Shown in pieces: positions 44,884-57,309 of a stretch of 64,000 nucleotides of DNA (position 1 is the first letter of the stretch; the number at the start of each line of letters is the position of its first letter). Origin of the DNA: Phyto melanocephala (taxonomy: Eukaryota; Arthropoda; Insecta; Diptera; Rhinophoridae). The translations under genes were made by a program, and so were the position numbers. The notes below the pieces were generated by a model. It was given only the letters and a program-made list of their open reading frames with translations. It was not told where the DNA came from and made no database searches. The stretch covers positions 118,953,128-119,017,127 of the forward strand of contig OW799234.1 of NCBI GenBank assembly GCA_941918925.1. The letters run 5' to 3'.

Positions 44884-47028
44884 AAAAAATAACTTTCAGC
44901 ACTGTGCATTTAGTTTTTATTTTTAAATAATTTTTTTGTCTATTGCACTTCAACACTTTAGCGCATCATTTATCAAAATTTTTATTTTAATCCCAAAAAA
45001 AATTATACTCTTTTCTTTTTGTTGCTTTCTCGCCCAAAATTGAGAAAAAAAATTATATGCAACATAAAAACATTTGCTCTTTTTATACTTATTTTATATT
45101 AACAATAACTTTTTTCGGAAAAAAAAAATAAAAAAAAAAGATAAAATTACATTAAAGTCACGTTGCAGTTTAAAAACACTTTAAAAATATTTCAGTAATA
45201 CCCCCACACACTTTTGTACACATGCATACTTACAAACGCATATATTTTATAACTGAAAAGGCTTCTGTGATGCCGTAAACACATAGAAGACAGCGGGCTA
45301 CCGACTAAAAGCTAACCTTTCTTTTACAAATGCAAGTAGTGGCATGCAATTGTTGTAATAATAGGTATTATTAGCGAAAAATTCTTCGAAATAGTTGAAG
45401 CTCTTGCCATTTGCTCTTCTGTTTACACATGCAAGTGCAAGTTCTTTTTTAAAATGTCGTCAAAGCGTAAACTTCAAAACATTTTCTTCTTGTTTTAATT
45501 TTGCCTTCATATTTACTTTTTGTTTGTTTTGTTAAGATAGAGAAACCGAGTTCATCATACAGGCGAATTTTTTTGGAAGCGTTTAACATTTATTATTAGT
45601 AGTATTCTTTTAATAATATTAATAATAAATGTTAACAAATTTCCTTTTTTGTAATGCTCATTTAAAAAAATATTTCAAAATAATACATTTAAAAAGGTAA
45701 AATTTGAATTACAAATTTACAATAATCCAGTAAATTTGCATTAAAATTTAAAATGGCAACGTTGTTTATCGTCAATTAGTCAAATTTCTACTCGCATGTA
45801 AATTTAGCTGCCATTGCGAAAAATGCGAGTGTATTAGTTAAAAATTGTAAATGTATTAAGTTTTTCGAATTGTTAATGGCCTGTTTAAACTCTAGTTAAT
45901 ATAAAAAGTTTCATATGAAGACTTTTGATTTAACGCCATCACACTGTAAGTTTTCTGTTTTCAGACGAATCTAAGCCATAGTTGTGATTTTTGGTACAAT
46001 TGCAACAAATTTAGTACAATCGAAAGTCTAGTGGTACACTAGTACTCAATATGTTTTTGGTGCAATTTTCTTATTTTCAATAATTTTTTTTTCTATTTGT
46101 TCTTTTGCTTAGGTTAATATTGGTTTAGTCTGACCCAGGAACATTTCTAAACTTTCTAAAAAAATAATTTATTTGTTTCTGATAAAACAAATTTATTTTT
46201 TCATTCAAAATTAAAATTAAGGCAGAGAAAAACAAAAAATATTTAATTCAAAAATGTTTATATTTTCGTAAACGCTACCAAAATCTTATTGTCAAACATC
46301 GGGTCATTTTACCTTTAATGATTAATATTTTTTAAATATAATGGCCAATAATCATAGTCTCATAATAAAATCGTTTATTTTCTATCTTGATTTAAACTTT
46401 AAGTTAAACCAGCCTTATAGAAGTGACATGCTTTAAAAATTGGAAGGTTTGCCGTTATGTGTTAATTTGAAAATTATTGCAATTAATATTTTTTTAGCAT
46501 AAGAAGTCAAGGGATAGGGAAGCTGTTTCGAACAAATTAATTGTTTGGAAGAAGTTTTTATGGCTTTTTAGCTGACCTTAGAGATTTTAACTACCTAAAC
46601 ACTGACTCAGCTTGTATTAAATTAATTAACAGAAAGTGCATTTCTTTGATTAATGTACATTCTTATTCATTTTAAACTAAAAGATACCTTTTGAGAAAAG
46701 TAAACTTTATAGTTTTAAAAATGTACTTTATGAATAAGGGACATAATTTTCAACATCCAAACTTTTACTGAAAATCCCTTTCAAGTTCTTATTAGTTTGT
46801 TTGTGCTACTTGTTGTACGTGTATTGAAAAAATATTATTTATTCTTTTTTGCATATTATATTTTTGGTTTTTTGCACAATTTTAGTACAATTAATGGTCA
46901 TTTAGTAAAATTTTGCCATCAATATGAAACCATCTTAAAATATATAGAGCCTGTTATTAGGGGGATCTTCTGTTATCTCAAGTCGTCTTGGTTCTTTACG
47001 ATAAAAATAAATATACAAAAAAAAATAA
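44884..47028. other. AT-rich DNA, no gene recognised
   Basis: No coding relic or element ends that I can support. Around 45.2-45.5 kb the composition is more mixed, like single-copy fly DNA. Confidence 0.4.
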
Positions 47029-48459
47029 AAAACAATATTAAAAGAAATACCAAAACTTCTACCAATCATAACTGCAATATTCAACAACATTCTCATCAAA
47101 TCTACTTATCCAAATTGTTGGAAAACATCGAAGATAATTCCTATTCCAAAATCTGACAATGATTATCGTCCGATAGCTATTCTTCCATTTCTATCTAAGG
47201 CAATGGAGAATATAATATATAATCAAATGAATAATTTCCTTCAACCACTCCAACTTTTATCCCCGAAACAATCAGGATTCATGAAAGGACGTAGTTGCAT
47301 AACAGCATTGGTTGATGTAGTGGAAGATATAAGGGAACAATTGGACAATGATTTGGTTACATTTCTGGTACTTCTTGATCACAGCAAGGCATTTGATACT
47401 GTAGATCACTCGATCCTTGTGACAAAACTCGAGAAACTCTTTTATTTTTCCCGTTCTGCTTGTAATCTTATAAAGTCATACCTGGAGTCTCGCCTCCAGC
47501 TGGTATACGTTAATGGACGGATTTCAAAAGCTCTAGGCATTAAGAGAGGTGTTCCTCAAGGATCAATACTTGGGCCGCTGCTTTTTTGTCTGTACATTAA
47601 CGATCTTCCTGATATCTGCACAAATTGCCAGATACAGATGTATGCTGATGATGTTCAATTATACTCAAGTTCTAAATTTAACAACATTAACACATGTATC
47701 TCTAACATCAACAATGACTTAAACAATATTCATCAGTGGGCAATGTATAATGGATTATGTCTTAATCCGGCCAAGTCTAAATGCATATTCATATCCAAAA
47801 GTAAACGTTTACTTGACACAAATATCAAAATAAAAATTAACAATTCTGAAATTTCTCTTGTTCAAGCATCGAAAAACCTTGGAATAACCTTTAATGATCG
47901 CCTCACATGGACAAATCATATAAACGGAGCCGTAGGAAGAGTTCATGGTATGCTCAGAAATCTATGGTCCGTGCAACTATCAACACCATCTAGTATCCGA
48001 ATGCTCCTAGCAAAGGCTTATCTAATTCCTATGCTTTTATATGGATGTGAAGTCTTTGCGAACTGTAATTACCACGATTTTCATAATCTTAATGTTGCCT
48101 ACAACAATATAGCCAGATATGTTTTTAATAAGACCCGTTTTGTCAGCATATCTCGTTTTTCTTACCGCTTATTTAATATGAGCTTTCGTGATCTTCTAAA
48201 CTTCAGGAGCCTGCTATTTTTACACAAAATCATTTATACAGAACAACCTAGTTACCTTTTCTCCAAAATTAAATTTAGCGATTTACCCCGTGGCAAAAGA
48301 GTTATCCAGAAAAAACATAAAACCCTAACGTCAAAGAGACAATTCTTTATTTCAACATATAGTCTTTGGAATAGACTCCCTTACAGAACTCAACTAATAA
48401 GCAATGCATCACAGTTTAAAAAGGAGTTACAATATCGTTTTAACGACATAAATTTGTAA
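47029..48459 (+). CDS. Reverse transcriptase of a non-LTR retrotransposon, 5'-truncated but open
   Basis: The frame is open from 47,029 (KTILKEIPKLLPIITA) through NCWKTSKIIPIPKSDNDYRP to a TAA at 48,457-48,459; the first ATG, 47,203, gives 418 residues. Counting from that ATG: SGFMKGRSCITAL at 24-36, LLDHSKAFDTVDH with the first catalytic Asp at 59, GVPQGSILGPLLF at 106-118, and YADD at 127-130. After the palm come thumb and a C-terminal region ending with a LWNRLP-like motif, as in CR1/L2 and Jockey relatives. It would copy element RNA at a nicked target. The intact frame with complete palm motifs makes this the best-preserved gene here, but the missing N-terminal endonuclease means the element is not autonomous. 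Exact clade is uncertain. Confidence 0.85.
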   Translation, partial: KTILKEIPKLLPIITAIFNNILIKSTYPNCWKTSKIIPIPKSDNDYRPIAILPFLSKAMENIIYNQMNNFLQPLQLLSPKQSGFMKGRSCITALVDVVEDIREQLDNDLVTFLVLLDHSKAFDTVDHSILVTKLEKLFYFSRSACNLIKSYLESRLQLVYVNGRISKALGIKRGVPQGSILGPLLFCLYINDLPDICTNCQIQMYADDVQLYSSSKFNNINTCISNINNDLNNIHQWAMYNGLCLNPAKSKCIFISKSKRLLDTNIKIKINNSEISLVQASKNLGITFNDRLTWTNHINGAVGRVHGMLRNLWSVQLSTPSSIRMLLAKAYLIPMLLYGCEVFANCNYHDFHNLNVAYNNIARYVFNKTRFVSISRFSYRLFNMSFRDLLNFRSLLFLHKIIYTEQPSYLFSKIKFSDLPRGKRVIQKKHKTLTSKRQFFISTYSLWNRLPYRTQLISNASQFKKELQYRFNDINL

Positions 48460-48685
48460 ACTTTGTAAAATTCAAACTTGTTTTTTTTTCCTTTCTTTGT
48501 TCTTTATTTTTTACTTTAAATTAGTATAATCTAAAACTCTATTTTAATCTTTTTTTATACAACGTATTTTTTTTTTTTTTATGTATAGCATTAGTTAAAC
48601 ATCCATTAAAATGTATATAATTTAAACGACTAGTACTGTCATTTATAAGATATCTATCTTGTTGTGCTAGTTTATAACTAATTTT

Positions 48686-48710
48686 TAAATAAATAAATAA
48701 ATAAATAAAA
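48686..48710. repeat. (AAAT)n tail of the non-LTR element
   Basis: Five to six AAAT units where a poly(A) might be expected. Confidence 0.85.
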
Positions 48711-48769
48711 TATAAGATTATTTTAATAAAAATTGATTGATGTTGTTCGCCTCATTCTTACCTAAAAAC

Positions 48770-49830
48770 AACCAACCCACCCTGTGTTGCCAAACTACCA
48801 CGAATTACACTCTTATTTGCCCCACTGTCTAACAGTGAAAAATAGAAATTATCATCTAGTTTTATTTTAACATAAGGTCTATTATCGACATCTATTTAAA
48901 GCAGAGATGAAGTTACGCAAAATTTAAACATTCTCAGTTGGCGTAAATTACCTTTTATTTGTTTGGCGGCTCTAATTTTTCTATCGGAAATACCAAATAT
49001 TCCATCACGAGCCGTATTATATTCTCTTAATCGAAGGTGATAAGATCTAAGTAGTGGGTGCTTTACGTCCGTCCTATCCATATTAATGTTATTTGTGGTT
49101 ATTGTATCAAATAATTATTTTGTATGTCTGTTCTGCTTCCGTGGGACATCCTTCTGTTTCCCGCATTTCAATTACAGTTTTGACAAGTGGGTTAAAGACG
49201 TCCTTAACCCCTCATACGTAGCAAAATACGCGTCTGATCACCATAAAGTATACGCAATATTAAACCCCATTACATGTCTTTTTAGTATTGTCTACGTCAA
49301 GTTTCTGCTCCTCCATTTCCCCAACACGACTCGGTGTCAATTTGCGTTAATCCATATGCAATTCCTTTACAAATCACTCATGCTTCTTAACCTCAATATG
49401 AAGTTGAGAAACATTAGTTATTTCCAAATGAATTAATTATCGTCGTATTTCACTGCTTAAGTTCTTCAACAACGTTTCACAAAATTCGCGATCAGAAATT
49501 GGTGCTTATAATTATTCCGGCAAAACCAATATCGAATCTAAATATCTGTATAATTTAATTACTGTTTACATTGACGAATGTCGTCCATAATGTCAAAATA
49601 TGTATAATCTACCTTATACTTGTCGCGTAAAGGGTTCGTCAATGCAATCCACTCAACAAAGTTATGTTCACGATAATAACGATAAAGCCATTCTATGGCC
49701 TTATCATCAAATAAACTAAGTGTGTGGTCACACAGGATTTCAAAGTGACCACTCAAATTCTTAATTGTTAAAATATTGACTAAATAAATGATTTCTTAAG
49801 CTGGCATTTGGTTATCATGACCACTAAGTA
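48770..49830 (-). pseudogene. LTR-retrotransposon gag and protease relic (Ty3/gypsy-like)
   Basis: Minus strand, in order. 49,756-49,559 is a capsid-type block with the pattern A-x-x-W-x-Y-R-Y-Y-R-E-H and D-I-M-D-D-I-R (retrotransposon gag). About 49,507-49,290 is a block with S-D-R-E-F, E-T-L-L-K-N-L and I-T-N-V-S-Q-L, broken by stops. About 49,235-49,150 has a decayed zinc-knuckle-like F-C-Y stretch. 49,081-48,899 is a 61-residue basic segment, and after one stop in the same frame LLDSGANKSVIRG (about 48,830-48,792) carries the D-S-G aspartic-protease site. Gag packages element RNA and the protease cleaves the polyprotein. Stops and frameshifts make it dead. Reverse transcriptase, integrase and LTRs were not found. 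Order and motifs support Ty3/gypsy-like origin; the class is inference. Confidence 0.7.
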
Positions 49831-51641
49831 AAACTGCTGGTTCCATTTATTTTATTTAGACTCGTCTGAAAGCAGAAAGCAGTTTCGTTGCAACACATCA
49901 ATTCCCTTGTCTTTTTTAAAAACTGTTAAATAAATTTGAGTTTCAATATATTTTATTTTATTAACCAAAAAGAACATCACAAAGTTAAAATATTTCAAAT
50001 GCATTAAAAAGTGTTTAACAAATAAATTACTTTTTTCATATTATAACGTGTATTTGTATATTTAAGAACATAATTTTCTTTCTATAAAAGTGAAATATTA
50101 AAATGTGATACCAGTTTCCAAAATAATTGAGTAGCAGGCTACACGGTGACGACTGTGGCCAACGGTATTCGTTGTTGTGTAGTCGGTAGCCTGTTGTCGT
50201 CTTTGTGTTTTTAGTGCATGATAAAGATCCCATGCCCTAAGGACAATTAATTTGACAAACAACTTCACCATCATCATCAGCATCATCAACACATCATGTT
50301 TTTGCTTGGCTGGAATAGCCTGTCATCAACAAATCCAGTAAGCCATAACATTTCAAGTGCGAATTTTTCGCTTCACTTTTCGTTATGTTGTTGCTTTTTT
50401 TATTCCGATTTTTTTTAGTGGTTATTGTGTTGTTGAAGTTGTTGCTGCCAACTTATCCGTCACGCATAAATTTGTTAAAAATCACTCAATATTGCCAACA
50501 TGTTGAAGGGGCTAGTTACTTTGTTGGTTTTTTTTTATATTTTTTTTTGCTGTTTCCATAATAAGACTTTAAATTGTGAAAGTAACATAGACAATTCTTT
50601 TACACACTGCTATTAAGTATTTAATTTTTAAATAAAAATAACCTCAATATTGCGAATATTTCTTTCGACTACTATGAGGGGAAATACATACATTTATGGT
50701 TAAGCTCGCACTAACGACAAAACAAATATCTTGCTACTGTGACTTTAAAGACATTGTGGTTTTGTAAAAGGGGTTGAGTTACAATTTGTGCAGTAAAGTT
50801 TTTGGAAAAAAATTTTAAAAAATTTTAAAAAATTTTTGTTTAATTACAAAAAAAACTTTTGAAAGAAAAATAAAAAAAATATTGATAGAAGATTTACTAA
50901 AATTATTTTTCTGTTTTTGTTTTTAATAAGTTGTATTTGCATTTATTATTCAAGATCACCAATAAACTTTTAAACGTCACAAAAACATAAATTTTATTTT
51001 AAAAATTTTAAAAGATTATTTCTTATATGTATGTAAAAACGATATCACAAAATTTATGTTTACACAAAAAGAAAAATGATGTTCTAAATCCAAGAATTAA
51101 ATTCTTAATTTAAGCCGAGATCGTGCTTAAAAATTCAATTACAACTTATTTCTGGTTTTCTTTAAACAAGTACAAAACGGAGTTGTTTTACATAATCAAG
51201 TACAAGACTATATAAATAAGAATTTACTTCTTAAATTAAGTCTTGTTTCTCTCAAACTAGAAACAAACCTATATTTTTAAAAAAAATTTGCTCTCTACAA
51301 AATTTTAAGTATGTTTTTATAATTCTCATGTTGTTTATCATACTTTAGCTATAAGTAATAATACTTGCGACAACAAAGCTGTAGCAGTTTCCGAGTTAAC
51401 TTAGCTTTCATGATTTGTCTGTTAGTTTTATTTTTTAGTTTTAATAAAACGTATCGCTAAGAAAATGTCAAAGGGTAAGTAGTGAAGATACTGTTCTGTA
51501 CACCGATCAAACCAAGTAAAGAATTCTTGAAGCAAGCGTATTTATCATATGTAAATTTAATGCTATAAGTTCAATGCGATAACGACAAGAATATCAAGGA
51601 AAAATTAGTCATCCGATACTAGCTGAGTGGAATCCAAATTA
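49831..51641. other. Unique AT-rich DNA, no gene recognised
   Basis: No element ends. 50.1-50.6 kb has mixed composition with GTTGTTG words common in fly single-copy DNA. An ATG followed at once by a good splice donor at 51,464 is treated as a finding. Confidence 0.35.
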
Positions 51642-52194
51642 CCAAAATTACGGCGTTCGATCACGATCGAAATTTTACTCGAACGATCGAGTTTGCTGTG
51701 CTTTATAGGGCCCATACACAACACCATAAAATTGTGCAATCATGTGTTTAAGTGTGCAATTAAGCTTAAAGCACACACTACACCAGCATGGTGGTACAAA
51801 ATTCAAAAATTGTGTGGAAAAGTTTGTAATGAATAACGAAAAAATTTCTGCTGCACTTATTATTACTATTATCCTAAAACAAAAACGAATTAGGAGCAAA
51901 AAAAAACGTGTTTGGATGAAGTAATGGCTATGAATTGGCATTAATATTTAAAATGTTTTATTTTTTTGCCACACACGACTAAATCATGCTGGTACCATCA
52001 AAAAAATATCAAACTATTTTTGATAAAGCACCATCAGCTGGTACAATCACACCACAACCTCATACAAGGTCAATCAGCTGGCACAGTCACTTGATTGCAC
52101 AATTATTATGGTGTTGTGTATGGGCCCTATTAGGTATAGAGATTCTAATAAGAATTTTCAAATTTCGATCACGTTCGAATGCCGTAATTTGGCC
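51642..52194. mobile_element. Long-terminal-inverted-repeat element, about 553 bp
   Basis: The left arm has CCAAAATTACGGCGTTCGA, TCACGATCGAAATTT, then AGGGCCCATACACAACACCA and AAATTGTGCAATCA. The right arm repeats these inverted (TGATTGCACAATTATTATGG, TGTTGTGTATGGGCCCTA, AATTTCGATCACG, TTCGAATGCCGTAATTTGG). The arms are about 115 bp and imperfect; no transposase is present. Ends and target duplication are not certain. Confidence 0.75.
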
Positions 52195-53334
52195 CCAGAA
52201 CTACAGGTGTTGTGTGTAAATATCAACTATTTAACTCAGTAATGTATTGAAAATTGAAACATAGAATTATTTGTTCTTATTGATTTCCTGTTATTTCAAA
52301 TACATATCATTGAGTTAGTACGAAATTTACCAACGCAAAGCGATTCTTTTGATTAATTCAATCTCATTTATACTTGAATTAATCTCTTTTTAAGTTTACG
52401 TCAAGTACGGTTTCGGGCTTAAATAAATCTAATAATTCTTAAAATCAAACTTTTTTCGGTTTAATTATTCCTAAAATTGAGAAATTCGTACTTGACACAT
52501 TCATTCTGAAACCAAGAATTTTGTACTTGGCTTAAGAAAATCCATACTTACCGTACTTCTGACACCGCTACGGATTTATTTAAATACGAATTACTTGATT
52601 TGTTTTCTGAGTATAAATATTACATACGTATGTTACCCTAAACACAAAAGGAACACTAGTCAAAAATTTTTACAATTGAATTCAAATCTCTTAAACAGTT
52701 AAGCCCGTTTCCCTTTTAGAAAAATTTTTCTTCATGTGCTCGCAGAAAAAACATGGTTGAGGTGATCGTAATTTAAAAGAAAAATGTGTTTTTATGATTA
52801 GATTAAATCGTGGATGCCAAAAAATATAATAAAACAAATTTATTTTAATGGAATATACGCGTTTTTTTTAGTTTTGGTTTTTCAGTGTAAAAGAGACTCG
52901 GAACATATGACAATGCCAAAAATTGCTCACCATGAATATATAAACAAAGATATAAAGTTTGCAAATCATTAAATATTTTTATCAAAATTCATGCTGTGAA
53001 TGTGTGCTGAAAATTTAATGTAGTTTTTTGTGACCAAATTTCATACCAGTTCCACTTTACTTAACATCAGCGCACAAATAATTATGCGAAAAAAAACAAG
53101 GAGAATATTGATGTTGTATCATCAAGTATTAACGAAGATCAGTTTATGTCAATTTGTCGCCATTCTCAATAACTGGACTTGTGCAATCGTGTATTGACTA
53201 TCGACTGTTTTTTTCCTAATTGGAAATTTTGAAAATTGGTCAACTATTTGTCTTGTGTTATTCAATTAATCAATATATCGTGTAACGATTACCAATTTTT
53301 TTTTAAATAAATAGCAGAATTGGACTTACTCAAC
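52195..53334. other. AT-rich DNA, no gene recognised
   Basis: No supported feature. Confidence 0.4.
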
Positions 53335-53560
53335 AGGTTGCGAGAATAAAGGCATCAATTTACAAGCCAATTTGGCTTTGTTGAGCTTTCTACTGGATCT
53401 CAAAATCATGCGATTTTATCCCACTAGACTACATTTTGTGGAGATACGTAAAGTCTTTTGTGTATAGGTACAAGCACTTTATTAAAAATAAAAGTTTTTT
53501 GAATTGAAGTAATGGCCATCACGTTGTGCCCTCAGAGAAACTTTGAAACGTTTTTGTAAC
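53335..53560 (+). pseudogene. C-terminal fragment of a mariner-type transposase
   Basis: Near 53,406-53,475 the frame reads SCDFIPLDYILWRYVKSFVY, matching the third catalytic Asp block of insect mariner transposases (pattern S-C-D-L-T-P-L-D-Y-F-L-W-G-Y-V-K). About 60 bp further, a P-S-E-K-L/L-R-E-T-L-like piece suggests the following helix. Upstream coding is unrecognisable and no terminal repeats were found. The third Asp is retained but the fragment is inert. Confidence 0.65.
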
Positions 53561-53570
53561 AATTTTGTAG

Positions 53571-53683
53571 AGTTGGGTACAAATCGTTACGACCCGAACC
53601 GAACACGAACCCCTTTTAAATTACATTGTGGTTGAACTATGTTGTTGGCAAAAAGGAACTATAGTAACCGATTGACCCAACTA
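53571..53683. mobile_element. Small MITE with terminal repeat AGTTGGGT
   Basis: AGTTGGGTACAAATCGTTAC at the left and GTAACCGATTGACCCAACT at the right are inverted with a few differences. The interior has ACCCGAACCGAACACGAACC. About 113 bp, no coding. Confidence 0.55.
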
Positions 53684-55239
53684 TACAATTTTGCTACAGC
53701 AAAATAGATTGCTACCACAATTAAAAACGTTTACATATCGCCTGGATAGAGTACAGGGCAGAATATTTAACAAATTTTAATGGAATTTGGAACACTTGTA
53801 GTCTAAGCTTTAATAAATAAAAAGTTGTTTTTGTTGCCTTTAAAAAATCTAACTTTTAAAATCATCAAACAAAAATTTTTATCGAATAAATATTGCTGAT
53901 GTTTCAATGTAAAACTCATTTAACTAAAAACAATATGAATTTATGGTTGACAATAAACGACTAAACTCAATTTTGTCTACAAAATACTCACGTTTATTTT
54001 GTTGGTATATAAGACTAAAAAGATAAGAGAATTTTTATATATTTTAATGAAAAACCACAGTCCTGTCTCAACGTAACATTAAGTGGCCACAACAACGGGT
54101 TTTCCTGGTTTTTCATGTTGCATTGCAAATAAGAAAAAAAAAATATATTGTCATGTTTCTGAAAAAAAAAAAAACATAAAATTCTATCGTTTAAACTTCG
54201 TTTGTAGTAGTTTTTGTTGATGTTGTTTTTGTTATTATTTGAAATCCCAGACAATCAGACAAAACTCATCAGTTAAAAATATAATAATGCCGTATATATT
54301 TGTATGTTTGGTTTCATATACAAAAATCATTTTTTTTTTTTTGTTTTTGCAGACAAAAATAGTAAATGCCAAAAATATGAAAAACAGATAAAACCACAAA
54401 CAAGCTGGTGGAAAAAAGCAAAACGAATGCTGAAATACATATTTGAAAACCTCAAAAGATAACAAACAATATAGTGGAAAGAAAATAAGAATTTTAAACT
54501 GCAGAATGTATATGGATACGATTTAGTCGAGTCGAATATTTGATTAGCTATTTATCACTTTAAAAAATATGTTTTATAAGAAATCATCTCTTATTTATGT
54601 AAACAAAAATATTATTTATTTCAAAGATTTTATTTTTCGGTAGTTCTTAATTACATTTAGTGTTAACCATGTGTTAGTCAAATGTTAAAGAAATTAGAAA
54701 AATAAAATAAATAAATAAAAACCTAAAAATTGTTGGCTGTGTTTTTGAAAAAGACTTGTATAATTTTTGGAGATTTTATAAAAATTTAAAAAATCTTTAT
54801 TTTTTTTTGTCAAAGGTTTACTGTGGATCTGGCTAAGTTCCAGTAGAATATATATAAACCAGCTTAAACCCAGCAACCAAATAAATAATATTGAAAAATT
54901 ATGGAAGCATATCCCTAATAATGTAGTAAATTATTTAATCAAAAAAATTTAGTTATTTAGGGGTTTCAACGCCAACCTACGATATGAAAGTCATCACCTT
55001 AAGGCTAACTTATCCTAAACACCATTTGCTTAAAAACCTTGACATAAAATATAAAAAAAATAAAATTTGATAAAGTGAAAACATTTTTTTAATCTTCATA
55101 TTATATAAGTACAAATTAAAAAAAATTAAAAGCAAATATTTGGTCTATTCTTTTTAAACGTTTAGCTTTTATCTTCAAATTCTTGTACAATATAACTGTA
55201 TTCAAATTATTAACCACTGTTAGCTATAACCTTTTCTCA
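53684..55239. other. AT-rich DNA, no gene recognised
   Basis: Homopolymer-rich; open frames on the minus strand are Phe/Lys/Asn-rich artefacts. Confidence 0.4.
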
Positions 55240-55790
55240 TCCCTCTGTTAACATATCGATATTCGTAAACAATCATCGTAGAACACAATCATTTAAGAAC
55301 GACGATATATAGTCTACCTCAAAAGAACTACTTTGAAGCCAAATACAAATCAAGTCAATTTCTGATATTTAGTCCTGAAGTCAAGCATAGCCCATAGAAA
55401 GCAATCTTAGTAGATCGTAATAAGTAGTAATCGACGTTGATCTAGACCGTAAGTTTAACGAGATAAAACTTCCCAATTACTTCTTTCTAAATAATTTTTA
55501 ACACGTATAGCAGCACGTGGCTGAGTGTCACGATAGATTATTAAGGTTTCATGTCTGGCCGCATGTTCTGAGCGTTTCTCGGCCAATGCTTGTTTTAAAC
55601 AAATCAGTCCCATTCGAAACAGATTTTTCGTGATAGTCTGGCTAGGACCCTGTTGGTCCCACCAAGTACAGAGTATTACCTTAGTGCTATTTATATTTGG
55701 CTTTGTTGTTGATTCATCTGGTTGACCGAGCTTCGCATATCGATGCCTTACTTCCTCAACCTCGTATCTTAAGAAATAAAATTTTTCAGG
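55240..55790 (-). pseudogene. mauritiana-type mariner transposase relic
   Basis: The minus-strand frame reads LGQPDESTTKPNINSTKVIL then CTWWDQQG (the W-W-D block following the first catalytic Asp), joins by a short deletion to PSQTITKNLFRM, LKQALAEKRSEHAARHETLI, IYRDTQPRAAIRVKNYLERS and NWEVLSR. The second Asp (normally in H-D-N-A-R-P-H) sits in RDTQPRA. Further pieces, LNIRN and LDLYLASK, near 55,370-55,330 match the C-terminal region. This order is specific to Mos1-like (mauritiana) mariners and unlike the DD41D type elsewhere in the window. Deletions, stops and loss of the first Asp region mark it as dead. Confidence 0.8.
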
Positions 55791-57299
55791 AGAGAAAATA
55801 AAAACGGTTCATCTTTTTATACTTCGGTGTTTGGTTAAAAGTTTAAATGCAATTATTAAGGAATTGATTGTATTTATGTATATTAGTAGTAATAATACAC
55901 TAATCTTTTTTAGTTAAAGCATAAAACAATCGTTTGATATGAAAAAGTCAAAACCGTAAAAAAAATTAAAATGAGTTTATCAGTTTCTCCGTACCATAAT
56001 ACTTTAAACTATGTTAGTTCAGTGTAGGTTTGTAATGTTGTGAAAAATGAACCATTTACGAATAGTTCTTACCTTAACGTTAAGTCTAAGTGTTAACTAT
56101 GAAAATACTCTAAGCAAAATTTTTTTAAAATTGTTAATGACAGCGACTGCATAATATTTTTTAGTGAATTTTAAACAATAGGATAATATGTTGAACATGT
56201 GGTCATTATTTAAAAATATTTTGGATTTATTTTTCAGCAGTAGCACAGAAAAAATTTGATATAAATTAAAATTAAAAGTTAAAATTTTTATTGAAAAAAT
56301 ATATTTGATTTTACTCTAATCATCAAAATTATACTAATAATTAAATATTATATTTTATATTTTTAAACTGGCTCAAGTTCACTTTTTTAAATTTCTCATT
56401 TTTATATGAAGAAATCAAATTTTTTATTTGTGATAATGAATGAGTTTTAGTTTAAAAAAATTGAAAATTTTTTTGTTGAAATGGGTTTTAAAATTATTTA
56501 AAATTGATTTACTTCTATAATTAAAAGCTTGCAACTATTTTAATCGAGTATTAATTGTATTGATAACTCCAGTATTCAATGGATGAGATTACCAATATGA
56601 AATGTTTCATAAGACGGCTTTAGATGACTCTTGGGTTCACATTTTAGATCTTTTACCCAAAAGAGGAAGACGAAAAATATATAAAAAAAAGATTTGTTTA
56701 TTTCCACCATATACGACCACTAGAATATGAAAATCTTATACCTTTACTATCATACATCCCTCCAATTTGACAAAAACATTTTATGGACCTTACAGTTATT
56801 AAAAGAATGGATTACTTTTCACATTGAATTAATAAATATTAAAAAAAATTACAATAATTTAATTGCTTACTTTTTGGTTTGGTCATTCAGTTAATTTTGA
56901 ACATGATCTAAGTTACTTCAACCTCCAAAATAACATTTTTTTACGCGATATACACAAAATATCACATTTATAACAAATTCTTATTAGTTGAGATCAATTA
57001 GATCCAAAAATTAAATTCTGTACAATATGGAAATATTTTTTAATTTATTCAAATGCAAAACATTAATTATCACAAAACAAGTTAAATATATCTTAGACCA
57101 CTTTCATAACTAATTAAGGACACACATGTATGGGCTCTTACTCTTCAGGTTATTGTAATGGCTTCAAAATATCTTTTACAAATTTCTATCAAGTGTCTCG
57201 ATTACATCTTATTACAGAAGCGTCTTCAATTTAAGACTTAAGTTTTTTTTTTTGATTTTAAAATTTAAAATTTAACCAAAAAGCCAGGGTATTCACGTT
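55791..57299. other. AT-rich DNA, no gene recognised
   Basis: No supported feature. Confidence 0.4.
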
Positions 57300-57309
57300 G
57301 GTTCCTTCT

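Larger units (their letters stand above)
47029..48710 (+). mobile_element. 5'-truncated non-LTR retrotransposon (CR1/L2/Jockey-like)
   Basis: Holds the reverse transcriptase frame, about 230 bp of T-rich 3' UTR and a tail of AAAT repeats at 48,686-48,710. No endonuclease region is recognisable upstream, where the frame runs into A-rich DNA with stops. No target duplication could be assigned. A dead LTR element follows on the opposite strand. Confidence 0.75.

Noticed and set aside
46797..47156. 119-codon frame just upstream of the reverse transcriptase
   Set aside because: Different frame from the enzyme, very Asn/Lys/Phe/Ile-rich and overlapping its true start; composition artefact.
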